From an uncultured Oscillospiraceae bacterium (GTDB lineage Bacteria > Bacillota > Clostridia > Oscillospirales > Oscillospiraceae): 64,000 nucleotides of DNA. Each line of letters opens with the position of its first letter. The first letter of the stretch is position 1. The position numbers and the translations under genes are program-made. Positions 37,150-44,291 of the stretch are shown here, one piece after another. A model generated the notes under the pieces. It was not told where the DNA came from. It worked only from the letters and a program-made list of their open reading frames with translations, and did not search any database. The stretch covers positions 1 to 64,000 of the forward strand of contig CAJFQQ010000003.1 in assembly GCA_904419145.1 (NCBI GenBank), given 5' to 3'.

Positions 37150-37275
37150 TTAGATAACACAAGCAAGGTGGGCCAGCGCCCCACGGGCTGGCTGCTTTTG
37201 ATTCGTGGAGCAAAAAATATGATTTTGGGAGGTGAGTTCCTGTCCCCCGGTATGTCTGGGGGAAGGAGAGAGACT

Positions 37276-37746
37276 ATGAAACAATTAGTCGTCAAGCCCG
37301 AGAAGTGTATCGGTTGCCGCACCTGTGAATTGGTGTGCTCCTTCGGGCACTATCAGCAGTTCAGCCCCCGATTAGCCAATATCACCATTCTGGAGTATGA
37401 GGCGGCCACACTGGCAGTGCCGGTGGTGTGCCAGCAGTGTGAGGATGCCAGTTGCATGAAAGTCTGTCCTGTCCATGCCATCAGCCGGAATGAGGACGGC
37501 ATCGTTACCATCAACTATGACCGGTGTATCGGCTGCAAACTCTGCACCAATGCCTGTGCATTGGGCAATATGTCCTACTCACCCCGGCTGCGGAAAGTCT
37601 TTAAGTGCGATCAGTGCGGCGGAGATCCCAAATGTGTGCGCTACTGTCCCGGCGGTGCCTTGACCTATGAGGATGCCGACCGCATGGATCCGCGCAAAAA
37701 ACTGACGGCGGACAAGATTGTGGCCGCTATGGGAATGGAGGTCTGA
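37276..37746 (+). CDS. Ferredoxin-like small subunit with four [4Fe-4S] clusters
   Basis: A 156-residue electron-transfer subunit. Sixteen cysteines form four cluster motifs: CIGCRTCELVC (from Cys11), CQQCEDASCMKVC, CIGCKLCTNAC and CDQCGGDPKCVRYC. This arrangement matches the polyferredoxin subunits found with aldehyde oxidoreductases of the AOR family, which take electrons from the large subunit. The ATG at 37276 follows GGAAGGAGAG; a longer in-frame start upstream is possible. The AOR gene begins 3 bp after its stop. Confidence 0.92.
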   Translation: MKQLVVKPEKCIGCRTCELVCSFGHYQQFSPRLANITILEYEAATLAVPVVCQQCEDASCMKVCPVHAISRNEDGIVTINYDRCIGCKLCTNACALGNMSYSPRLRKVFKCDQCGGDPKCVRYCPGGALTYEDADRMDPRKKLTADKIVAAMGMEV

Positions 37747-37749
37747 TCC

Positions 37750-39552
37750 ATGGGCAACGGATATGTAGGAACCGTCCTGCGGGTGAATCTGGCTAAGGGC
37801 ACCATCATCAAGGAGCCCCTGAACCGGAAGAATGCCGAGGAATATGTAGGTGCACGTGGACTAGGCACCAAATATTACTGCGATGAGTGCGATCCCAACT
37901 GCGATCCCCTGGGACCGGACAACAAACTGATCTTCATGACCGGACCCCTCACTGGCACATGTGCCACTTCCTCCGGCCGCTACAACGCCGTAGCCAAAGC
38001 GCCCCTTACCGGGACAATCGGCGCGGCCAACTCTGGCGGACACTTCGGACCTGAACTCAAATACGCCGGGTACGACGGCATCATCTTTGAGGATGTCTCC
38101 GACCACCCGGTTTACCTGTACATCAACGATGACACGGTGGAACTCCGGGATGCCTCCCATTTGTGGGGCAAGGATGTGTATGAGACCACGGACGCCCTGA
38201 TTGAAGAACTAGGGGATGAGTTCCGGATCGCCTGCATTGCCCCCACCGGGGAGAATGGATGCCTCTTTGCCGGCATTATGAACGACAAGCACCGGGCTGC
38301 CGGCCGCGGCGGTATCGGCGCGGTGATGGGTTCCAAGAAACTCAAAGCCGTGGCCGTCCGGGGCACCGGCGCCATCACCGTAGCCCGGCCTGAGCCTTTC
38401 TTCCAGGCCTGTATGGACGCGCGGGATAAACTCAAAGCCCACCCGGTCACCGGTGCCGGCCTCTCCGCTTACGGGACCCAGATCCTGGTAAACATTGTCA
38501 ATGCCGCTGGCGGCCTGCCCCTCTGCAATGGTCGGGATGGATCGGTTTTCGACCAAGCCGACGATATCTCCGGCGAGACCCTAGCCGCCAAGTATCTGTT
38601 GCGGAACAAGGGCTGTTTCGGCTGTTCCATCGGCTGCGGCCGGGCTGTGGAGATCAAGGACGGCCCCTTCAAGTCCAAGGGTGAGGGCCCTGAGTATGAG
38701 GCAGGCTGGTCCTTCGGCGCCGACTGCGGCATCAACGACCTGGCTGCGGTATGCGACGCTAACTTCCTGTGCAACCAGTACGGCATCGACCCCATCACCA
38801 TGGGTGCCACCGTGGCCTGCGCCATGGAACTCTTTGAAATGGGCGCCATCCCTGAGTCCGATATCGGTTTCCCCTTGCGCTTCGGTGATGCCGCGGCCAT
38901 GGTGAAGGCCGTGGAGATGACCTGCAAGGGTGAGGGCTTTGGAAAGGTTATGGGCCTTGGCTCCTACCGCATGGCGGAGAAGTACGGACACCCGGAACTC
39001 TCCATGTCTGTGAAGAAGCAGGAGATGCCCGCTTACGATGGCCGGGCCATCCAGGGCATCGGCCTGGAGTACGCGACCTCCAACCGGGGCGGTTGCCACG
39101 TCCGGGGCTACATGATCTCCCCTGAGGTGCTGGGTCTGCCGGTGAAGATGGACCCCCTAGTCACAGAAGGCAAGGCAGGTATGCTCAAGACCTTCCAGGA
39201 TCTCACTGCCCTGGTGGATGCGACCGGCATCTGCCTCTTCACAACCTTCGGCATCGGCCTGCCTGAGGTGGCTGCACAGTACCGGGAGGCCGTGGGCAGC
39301 GACGAGAGCGACGAAGAGATCCTCCTCAAGGGAGAGCGGATTTGGAACCTGGAGAAACAGTTCAACATCGCTGCCGGGGTGGAAAAGGATACTCTGCCGC
39401 CCCGTCTGCTCCGGGAGAAGTTGCCCAACGGCCCGGCAGAGGGTAAAGTTAATGACCTTTACACTATGCTGGCGGAGTACTACGAGGCGCGGGGCTGGAC
39501 GGCTGACGGAATCCCCACGCCGGAGAAACTGGAACAACTGCATCTGAAATAA
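37750..39552 (+). CDS. Aldehyde:ferredoxin oxidoreductase (tungsten-pterin enzyme, AOR family)
   Basis: The 600-residue catalytic subunit should oxidise aldehydes to carboxylic acids using a bis-pterin tungsten cofactor and one [4Fe-4S] cluster. The N terminus ([12 protein letters not shown]) and [14 protein letters not shown] are typical of AOR domain 1, and [20 protein letters not shown] binds the pterin. Cluster ligands are Cys289, Cys292, Cys296 (CFGCSIGC) and Cys495 in DATGICLF. Family members use tungsten, and the island supplies a tungstate transporter. Substrate specificity within the AOR/FOR/WOR group cannot be read from the sequence. Confidence 0.95.
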   Translation: MGNGYVGTVLRVNLAKGTIIKEPLNRKNAEEYVGARGLGTKYYCDECDPNCDPLGPDNKLIFMTGPLTGTCATSSGRYNAVAKAPLTGTIGAANSGGHFGPELKYAGYDGIIFEDVSDHPVYLYINDDTVELRDASHLWGKDVYETTDALIEELGDEFRIACIAPTGENGCLFAGIMNDKHRAAGRGGIGAVMGSKKLKAVAVRGTGAITVARPEPFFQACMDARDKLKAHPVTGAGLSAYGTQILVNIVNAAGGLPLCNGRDGSVFDQADDISGETLAAKYLLRNKGCFGCSIGCGRAVEIKDGPFKSKGEGPEYEAGWSFGADCGINDLAAVCDANFLCNQYGIDPITMGATVACAMELFEMGAIPESDIGFPLRFGDAAAMVKAVEMTCKGEGFGKVMGLGSYRMAEKYGHPELSMSVKKQEMPAYDGRAIQGIGLEYATSNRGGCHVRGYMISPEVLGLPVKMDPLVTEGKAGMLKTFQDLTALVDATGICLFTTFGIGLPEVAAQYREAVGSDESDEEILLKGERIWNLEKQFNIAAGVEKDTLPPRLLREKLPNGPAEGKVNDLYTMLAEYYEARGWTADGIPTPEKLEQLHLK

Positions 39553-39559
39553 GTGTGCT

Positions 39560-39589
39560 GTCCGGGCCGGGAGAGATCCCGGCCCGGAC
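39560..39589 (+). other. Perfect intergenic stem-loop with GAGA tetraloop
   Basis: A 13-bp GC-rich stem (39560-39572 with 39577-39589) closed by GAGA, between the AOR and moaD genes. No T run follows, so it is more likely an RNA-stabilising or processing element that sets the ratio of AOR to downstream proteins. Confidence 0.75.
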
Positions 39590-39605
39590 GGGAAAGGGCC
39601 TGGAT

Positions 39606-39887
39606 ATGACCGTTAAATTTTTTGCCTATCTCCGGGAAGCACAATATGCCGGCTGCAAGGAGATGACCTGTCCCGCGCCGGAGACGGTAGCCCGGCTGGG
39701 TGAGATGCTCAGTCAGCGGTTTGGCCCGGCTTTCCGGAGAGAGTTTTTTTCTCCGGACGGAAGGGACCTGGGCGAGAGGGTCATCGTCATGGTCAATGGG
39801 CGGCGGATCGAGTTCCTCCAGGGGCTGGACACCCCCCTGACCGACCGGGATACGGTACAGATTTTCCCGGTGGTGGCGGGGGGCTGA
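39606..39887 (+). CDS. moaD: Molybdopterin synthase sulfur carrier MoaD
   Basis: A 93-residue ubiquitin-like protein (MTVKFFAYLREAQYAGCKEM; MVNGRRIEFLQGLDTPLTDRD) ending in VVAGG. The C-terminal Gly-Gly is adenylated and thiolated to carry sulfur to molybdopterin synthase. The likely partners are the MoaE-like domain at 24564-25451 and the ThiF-like enzyme at 35316-35990, both on the island. Its place within the AOR operon is common for tungsten-enzyme loci. Confidence 0.92.
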   Translation: MTVKFFAYLREAQYAGCKEMTCPAPETVARLGEMLSQRFGPAFRREFFSPDGRDLGERVIVMVNGRRIEFLQGLDTPLTDRDTVQIFPVVAGG

Positions 39888-39939
39888 GAAGGCGGTCCGA
39901 CGGGTAGCAGTGATACCGTATTAGTCGAAAGGAAAGGCG

Positions 39940-40422
39940 GTGAGGCCGGTGCAAGCGGATCTGCAGGCAATTGCGGATATCCTGCACAACTATCCGGCAC
40001 AGCAGCGCTACAGTCTGGCTATGCTCCAGGACATGCAGCGCCATTTCAACTATATTCCCCGGGAGGGGATGGAGGCCCTGGCGGATTATCTGGACTGTCC
40101 CCTGTCCAGCCTGTACGCCATGGCCACTTTCTATAAGGCCCTGAGTCTCAAGCCCAAGGGGCGGCACATCATTAAACTCTGCGACGGAACTGCATGCCAT
40201 ATCCGTGGATCCGTCAATCTGGTGAGCGGTGTGGAGCGCCTGTTGGGCATCCAGGCGGGGGAGACTTCCGCTGACGGCCAGTTCTCCCTGGAACTGGTCA
40301 ATTGCTTGGGCTCCTGTGCTCTGGCCCCGGTGATGGTAGTGGATGACACCTACTATGGCAAGGTGACCATGGAGCGCCTGCCGGAGATTTTGGCGCAGTA
40401 CAGAGAGGAGGGGGGAGCGTGA
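39940..40422 (+). CDS. NuoE-like [2Fe-2S] subunit
   Basis: A 160-residue thioredoxin-like ferredoxin with ligands Cys81, Cys86, Cys122 and Cys126 (CDGTAC; CLGSC). It corresponds to the 24-kDa subunit of complex I and to the small subunit of electron-bifurcating hydrogenases and related complexes. Start choice is open between GTG 39940 and GTG 39949. The stop overlaps the next start (GTGA). Confidence 0.92.
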   Translation: MRPVQADLQAIADILHNYPAQQRYSLAMLQDMQRHFNYIPREGMEALADYLDCPLSSLYAMATFYKALSLKPKGRHIIKLCDGTACHIRGSVNLVSGVERLLGIQAGETSADGQFSLELVNCLGSCALAPVMVVDDTYYGKVTMERLPEILAQYREEGGA

Positions 40423-42212
40423 GCAAGACAATCCTGGTCTGCTGCGGTACTGGCTGTCTGGCCAACGGCAGCAAAAAGGTGGCCGAGGCTTTCCGGCAGG
40501 CTTTGACCGGCACGGATCACCAGGTGGAGTGCATGGTCAAAGAGACTGGGTGCAATGGCTTCTGCGAAAATGGCCCTCTGATTCAGATCTTGCCCGACGA
40601 TATCACCTACTATAAGGTTCAGGTGAAGGATGTGGGGGAAATCGTGGACAAGACCATTCTGGCTGGCGAGCCGGTGGAACGGCTCCTCTATAAAAATGAC
40701 GCAGGGCAGCGGGTGCGCAGCCAGCATGAGAACCCCTTCTACGCTCCACAGAAAAAGGTGGCTCTGCGGAACATCGGAAAAATTGAGCCCTCCAGCGTGG
40801 AGGACTATGTGGCCTACGGCGGCTACCGTGCCCTGAAGAAGGCTCTGTCCATGACCGGGGAGGAGATTGTCCGGGAGATGGAGGCCTCCGGCCTCCGGGG
40901 CCGGGGCGGTGCCGGGTTCCCCACTGGGCGTAAGTGGCGTTCGGCTATGGAACTGGATCACTTTCCCAAATATGTGGCCTGCAACGGAGATGAAGGCGAC
41001 CCAGGCGCCTTTATGGATCGGTCTATCCTGGAGGGTGACCCGCACAGTGTTCTGGAGGGAATGGCGATCTGCGCTTTGGCTATTGGAGCGGAGGAAGGCT
41101 TTCTCTACATCCGGGATGAGTACGGTCTGGCTGTCCACAATGTGCAGATGGCCATTGAACAGGCGGAGGCCCGCGGCATTCTGGGCGAGCACATCATGGG
41201 TTCCGACCGGCGGCTGAAACTCAGCGTAGTCCGGGGCGGTGGCGCCTTTGTCTGTGGAGAATCTACGGCCTTGATGGCTTCTGTCGAGGGCAGGGTGGGT
41301 GAACCCAGAGCCAAATATATCCGCTCTGTCCAGCGGGGCCTTTGGGACTGCCCTACGGTGCTCAACAATGTGGAAACTCTGGCCAATGTGCCGGTTATTT
41401 TGGATCAGGGCGGTGCGTCCTTTGCTGCCACCGGTACTGAGACCTCCCGGGGTACGAAAGTTTTCGCCCTGGTGGGCAAGGTCAAGCGCACAGGCCTGGT
41501 GGAGGTTCCTATGGGTGCCACACTGCGCCATCTGATCTACGACATCGGTGGTGGTGTTAAGGGAAACCGCCCCTTTAAGGCTGTACAGACCGGCGGCCCC
41601 TCCGGCGGCTGCATTCCGGCAGACATGCTGGATCTGCCTGTGGACTTTGACACGCTGAAGGCACGGGGTGCCATGATGGGATCCGGCGGCATGATCGTCA
41701 TGGATGACCGCAGTTGTATGGTGGAGGTTGCCCGGTATTATATCAAGTTCCTTTCTGAGGAATCCTGCGGCAAGTGTACCCCTTGCCGGGAGGGACTTCG
41801 GCACATGCTGGCCATCCTCGCCGATATCTGCGAGGGCCAGGGGCAGGAGAGCGATCTGGAATTACTGGAACAGGTCTGTGACACGTTGGAAGACGCATCA
41901 CTCTGCGCCCTGGGAAAATCTGCGCCCAACCCGGTACGGACGACCCTGAAATATTTCCGGGATGAATATGAGGCCCACATCAAGGAACACCGTTGCCCCG
42001 CAGGGGTATGTACGGCTTTGACAAGGTTTGTGATCAATCCTGATAAGTGCGTGGGTTGTGGCGCTTGCCAGAGAGCTTGTCCTGCTGGCGTGATCTCCGG
42101 CGGAGCCAAGGAACCTCACAGCATTGACAATACCCGTTGCATCGTCTGCGGCAGTTGCAGAGAGGCCTGTCGGTTTGATGCGGTGGAGGCAAAAGGGAGG
42201 GCCGGGCTGTGA
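40419..42212 (+). CDS. NuoF-like NAD/FMN subunit with extra Fe-S domains
   Basis: A 597-residue flavoprotein that should pass electrons to NAD. In order: thioredoxin-like [2Fe-2S] domain (Cys9, Cys13, Cys45, Cys49), FMN/NAD-binding domain (GRGGAGFPTGRKW; ACNGDEGDPGAFMDR), SLBB domain, N-terminal-type [4Fe-4S] motif ESCGKCTPCREG, and a C-terminal two-[4Fe-4S] ferredoxin domain (CVGCGACQRACP; CIVCGSCREAC). This is the HydB/NfnB-type layout of electron-bifurcating complexes. It begins at a GTG overlapping the NuoE stop and ends overlapping the next gene. Confidence 0.93.
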   Translation: MSKTILVCCGTGCLANGSKKVAEAFRQALTGTDHQVECMVKETGCNGFCENGPLIQILPDDITYYKVQVKDVGEIVDKTILAGEPVERLLYKNDAGQRVRSQHENPFYAPQKKVALRNIGKIEPSSVEDYVAYGGYRALKKALSMTGEEIVREMEASGLRGRGGAGFPTGRKWRSAMELDHFPKYVACNGDEGDPGAFMDRSILEGDPHSVLEGMAICALAIGAEEGFLYIRDEYGLAVHNVQMAIEQAEARGILGEHIMGSDRRLKLSVVRGGGAFVCGESTALMASVEGRVGEPRAKYIRSVQRGLWDCPTVLNNVETLANVPVILDQGGASFAATGTETSRGTKVFALVGKVKRTGLVEVPMGATLRHLIYDIGGGVKGNRPFKAVQTGGPSGGCIPADMLDLPVDFDTLKARGAMMGSGGMIVMDDRSCMVEVARYYIKFLSEESCGKCTPCREGLRHMLAILADICEGQGQESDLELLEQVCDTLEDASLCALGKSAPNPVRTTLKYFRDEYEAHIKEHRCPAGVCTALTRFVINPDKCVGCGACQRACPAGVISGGAKEPHSIDNTRCIVCGSCREACRFDAVEAKGRAGL

Positions 42213-42949
42213 ACATTACCATTGATGGCAAGATCTGCGCCTGTGAAAAAGGCGAGTTTCTTCTGGCGGTTGCCCGGCGAAACGGGATCCTGATTCCCAC
42301 ACTCTGTCATCATCCGGCCCTGGCTGGCCAGGGCTGCTGCAGGGTCTGTCTGGTAGAAGTGGACGAGGGACACGGCCCGAAAATCGTGGTTTCTTGTGTC
42401 TATCCTATTCAGAGAGAGTGTACCGTTGAGACCGAGAGTGAACGGGTCCGCAAGGAGCGGGGCATGGTTCTGGCCCTGCTGCGCAAGCGAGCTCCGGACA
42501 GTCCGCGGATCGCGACCCTGTGTCGGATCTATAAAGCGCCTGAACTCCCCCGGCTCACACCGGCAGATACGGGCAAGTGTATTCTGTGTGGACTGTGTGT
42601 CCGGGCATGTGGCGAATTAAGTGTAGGGGCCATCTCTACGGTTAACCGCGGCGTACTCAAGGAGATTGCCACCCCTTACCATGAGGCGAGTAGCGTGTGT
42701 GTGGGCTGCGGATCCTGTGCCAGCGTCTGCCCGACTCAGGCAATTCCCATTACTGAGACGGCGGATACCAGGACGATTTGGGGTAAGACCTTCCAACTTG
42801 TCCGCTGTGCGCATTGCGGAAGTGTGATCGGCACCCGGGAAGAACTGGAGTTGGCTGCCAGGAGATCCGGGCAGGAACCGGAGACGCTCTGCAAACGCTG
42901 TCGGAAAGTTGCAACTGCTCAGATCTTGGCAGACGTCTATGGGGAATGA
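42209..42949 (+). CDS. NuoG N-terminal-like Fe-S subunit
   Basis: A 246-residue protein matching the N-terminal part of NuoG/HydA. It has a [2Fe-2S] domain (Cys33, Cys44, Cys47, Cys63: CHHP, GCCRVC) and two [4Fe-4S] motifs (CILCGLCVRAC; CVGCGSCASVC). A C-terminal CAHCGS...CKRC pair could bind zinc or a further cluster. There is no H-cluster or molybdopterin domain. With the NuoE- and NuoF-like subunits it completes an NAD(H):ferredoxin-type electron module attached to the AOR. GTG start in a 4-bp overlap. Confidence 0.92.
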   Translation: MNITIDGKICACEKGEFLLAVARRNGILIPTLCHHPALAGQGCCRVCLVEVDEGHGPKIVVSCVYPIQRECTVETESERVRKERGMVLALLRKRAPDSPRIATLCRIYKAPELPRLTPADTGKCILCGLCVRACGELSVGAISTVNRGVLKEIATPYHEASSVCVGCGSCASVCPTQAIPITETADTRTIWGKTFQLVRCAHCGSVIGTREELELAARRSGQEPETLCKRCRKVATAQILADVYGE

Positions 42950-42992
42950 CTTCTGACTAACTGCGAAAAACAGATATACCGTGGTAGCAACG

Positions 42993-43032
42993 GAACCGCC
43001 CTTTGCTTCAAAGAGGCGGTTCTGCTGCTTTT
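42993..43032 (+). terminator. Terminator of the AOR operon
   Basis: A long stem (GAACCGCC, CTTTG / CAAAG, GGCGGTTC with one bulge, 42993-43022) followed by a T run to 43032. Confidence 0.9.
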
Positions 43033-43303
43033 TACCGTTCCACGGGTGGACGAACCTGCAGACACCATATTTGCCTGCCGTTTCTTCGCTCTAATGCTCT
43101 CATCAAAGCATTGTATCAAATTTCTTTATGAGCATGGCGTTGATGCGACGGAAACAACTGGACTACTATTTGACTACTATCTAAAAAAGTCTCGGAGGCA
43201 TTGCGCCGCAATGGCTCCGGATCTTTTTCACAAATGTCAAAAAAATTGTGTAAATCCGCTGAAATCCTTGCGCCTCAGCGATTTCCCCTTTGACGGCCTG
43301 ATA
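43033..43303. other. Right end of the island, non-coding
   Basis: Contains the right arm-type repeat (43161-43180) and leads into the right attachment core. No supported gene. Confidence 0.6.
43161..43180 (+). repeat. Right arm-type integrase site (candidate)
   Basis: GACTACTATTTGACTACTAT, 19 of 20 identical to 22295-22314, lies 143 bp inside the right attachment core. Confidence 0.6.
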
Positions 43304-43321
43304 ACTCCGACTCTAAAGGCC
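43304..43321 (+). repeat. Right attachment core
   Basis: Identical 18-bp copy of 22200-22217. The similarity to the intact tRNA continues to 43349 with two differences, both compensated in the other half of the split gene. Confidence 0.88.
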
Positions 43322-43349
43322 GCTGGTTCGAATCCAGTCGGGCGTACCA
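43304..43349 (+). pseudogene. 3' half of split host tRNA-Arg(CCG)
   Basis: Contains the anticodon loop and TCTAA stem strand, T arm, 3' acceptor strand CGGGCGT and encoded CCA, but no D arm or 5' acceptor upstream. It pairs with the 5' half at 22169-22217. Confidence 0.9.
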
Positions 43350-43361
43350 AAATCGAGAAAT

Positions 43362-43399
43362 CCGAATCTGTTTGCCATCGGCAACGGATTCGGGTTTTT
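43362..43399 (+). terminator. Terminator of the original tRNA-Arg
   Basis: CCGAATC/GATTCGG stem with an inner TTTGCC/GGCAA stem, then five T, 13 bp after the CCA. Confidence 0.85.
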
Positions 43400-43573
43400 C
43401 GGTTCCCTGCATGAAACGGCATAGGCCCGGCTCAGAGAGCGCGGCGGCGGTATCGCTCTGCGCCGATATGACTGTACTGCGGATACCAAGCGGGCATTAC
43501 CCGGAGGAAATCAGAACGGCAGTTTTAACAGAGATTTCCTCGTTACCCGTAGGAAACCGTTGCCATCATGTAC

Positions 43574-43608
43574 AGCCTGTCCGGTTTAACGGTGGGGACA
43601 GGCTTTTT
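43574..43608 (+). terminator. Intrinsic terminator
   Basis: AGCCTGTCC/GGACAGGCT stem then TTTTT, at the end of the possible small-RNA stretch. Confidence 0.8.
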
Positions 43609-43616
43609 CCGACCTC

Positions 43617-43661
43617 AAAAAGAGGAGTGCTTGCCATAAAACGGCAAGCACTCCTCTTTTT
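43617..43661. terminator. Bidirectional terminator
   Basis: A perfect 19-bp stem (43617-43635 with 43643-43661) with A and T tails on both sides. Confidence 0.9.
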
Positions 43662-44241
43662 GCCGCTCTTGTCCGGTCTGTTCTTCCTATGTGCCTGCAT
43701 TTTCTTTTACTCTGTAAATTTCTATTGCCCCTCTTTACTCTCGTAGAATGCACGAATGTCGGAACATAAGAAGCGGACAAAGGATTCCAATACATGGTGG
43801 AAAATCCAAGTAAGTAACAAGGGTTCTTCTTTCAAGATGACCGTCTCCTCTGCGAAAGGATGGTACAGAGACCCTCTTTCTATATAGTTAATATTAATTT
43901 TGTAAGAAAAGCGTGCTGTAGTTTTTGTGTTGCAGCAAATTTATGACCAAAATATTGCAGATATCAGATGGCGTTTCTTTTCGTATCTACAGGAAGAGGG
44001 CAAATGCATGAACAGATCGAATCTTGATTATTGTTATGGTGAGCAATTGGAGATTTTTCAATGCCTGCACATCCTCCGATTGTTATTTGCCGCACCGCCA
44101 TTCCACTTTGACTTTTCGCCTTCCGGCGATCAGCCGAGAACTGGCAAATGTGTTCCAAACGCAGAGCATTCAACCTGAACTTTTGAGAGAGAATGGGTAA
44201 TCTCATAAAACGAGGGTGTCCTGTTTGGCATAAGCGGAAAA

Positions 44242-44269
44242 AGAGGCCGGGGTGTTTACCACGGCCTCT
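44242..44269 (-). terminator. Terminator of the permease operon
   Basis: On the minus strand AGAGGCCGTGG/CCCCGGCCTCT followed by TTTTT. Confidence 0.85.
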
Positions 44270-44291
44270 AAATTTGGATCTGCTAAAAATT

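Larger units (their letters stand above)
36878..37275. other. Divergent control region between LysR gene and AOR operon
   Basis: AT-rich compared with the flanking genes. It contains a nested palindrome (36915-36967), a second inverted repeat GTTCC...GGAAC (36965-36980), the AOR promoter (37121-37149) and a ~120-nt leader with two possible hairpins, the last (CCCCC/GGGGG, 37244-37262) ending next to the ribosome site of the ferredoxin gene. Confidence 0.6.
22200..43321. mobile_element. 21.1-kb integrated island in tRNA-Arg carrying a tungsten/Mo-pterin aldehyde oxidation system
   Basis: The borders are 18-bp identical repeats (22200-22217 and 43304-43321) that fall in the anticodon arm of a split tRNA-Arg. 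A tyrosine integrase lies near the left end and similar 20-bp arm-like sites lie near both ends. The cargo is tungstate transport, pterin cofactor synthesis and an AOR operon with electron-transfer subunits. No relaxase, replication, phage-structural or conjugation genes are visible. It is therefore a genomic island or a mobilisable element that relies on outside help for transfer. Whether it still excises cannot be told from sequence. Confidence 0.88.
43350..44291. other. Non-coding, terminator-rich stretch outside the island
   Basis: About 0.9 kb with no supported gene. It holds four hairpins given separately and, at 43400-43608, a structured stretch ending in a terminator that could be a small RNA (stem GAGGAAATC/GATTTCCTC near 43500-43540). 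A short plus-strand piece ending near 44200 (LPAISRELANVF) looks like the tail of a decayed gene. Confidence 0.4.

Noticed and set aside
22200-43321. Calling the island a prophage or a conjugative element
   Set aside because: Apart from a holin-like protein and the integrase there are no capsid, tail, relaxase or type IV secretion genes.
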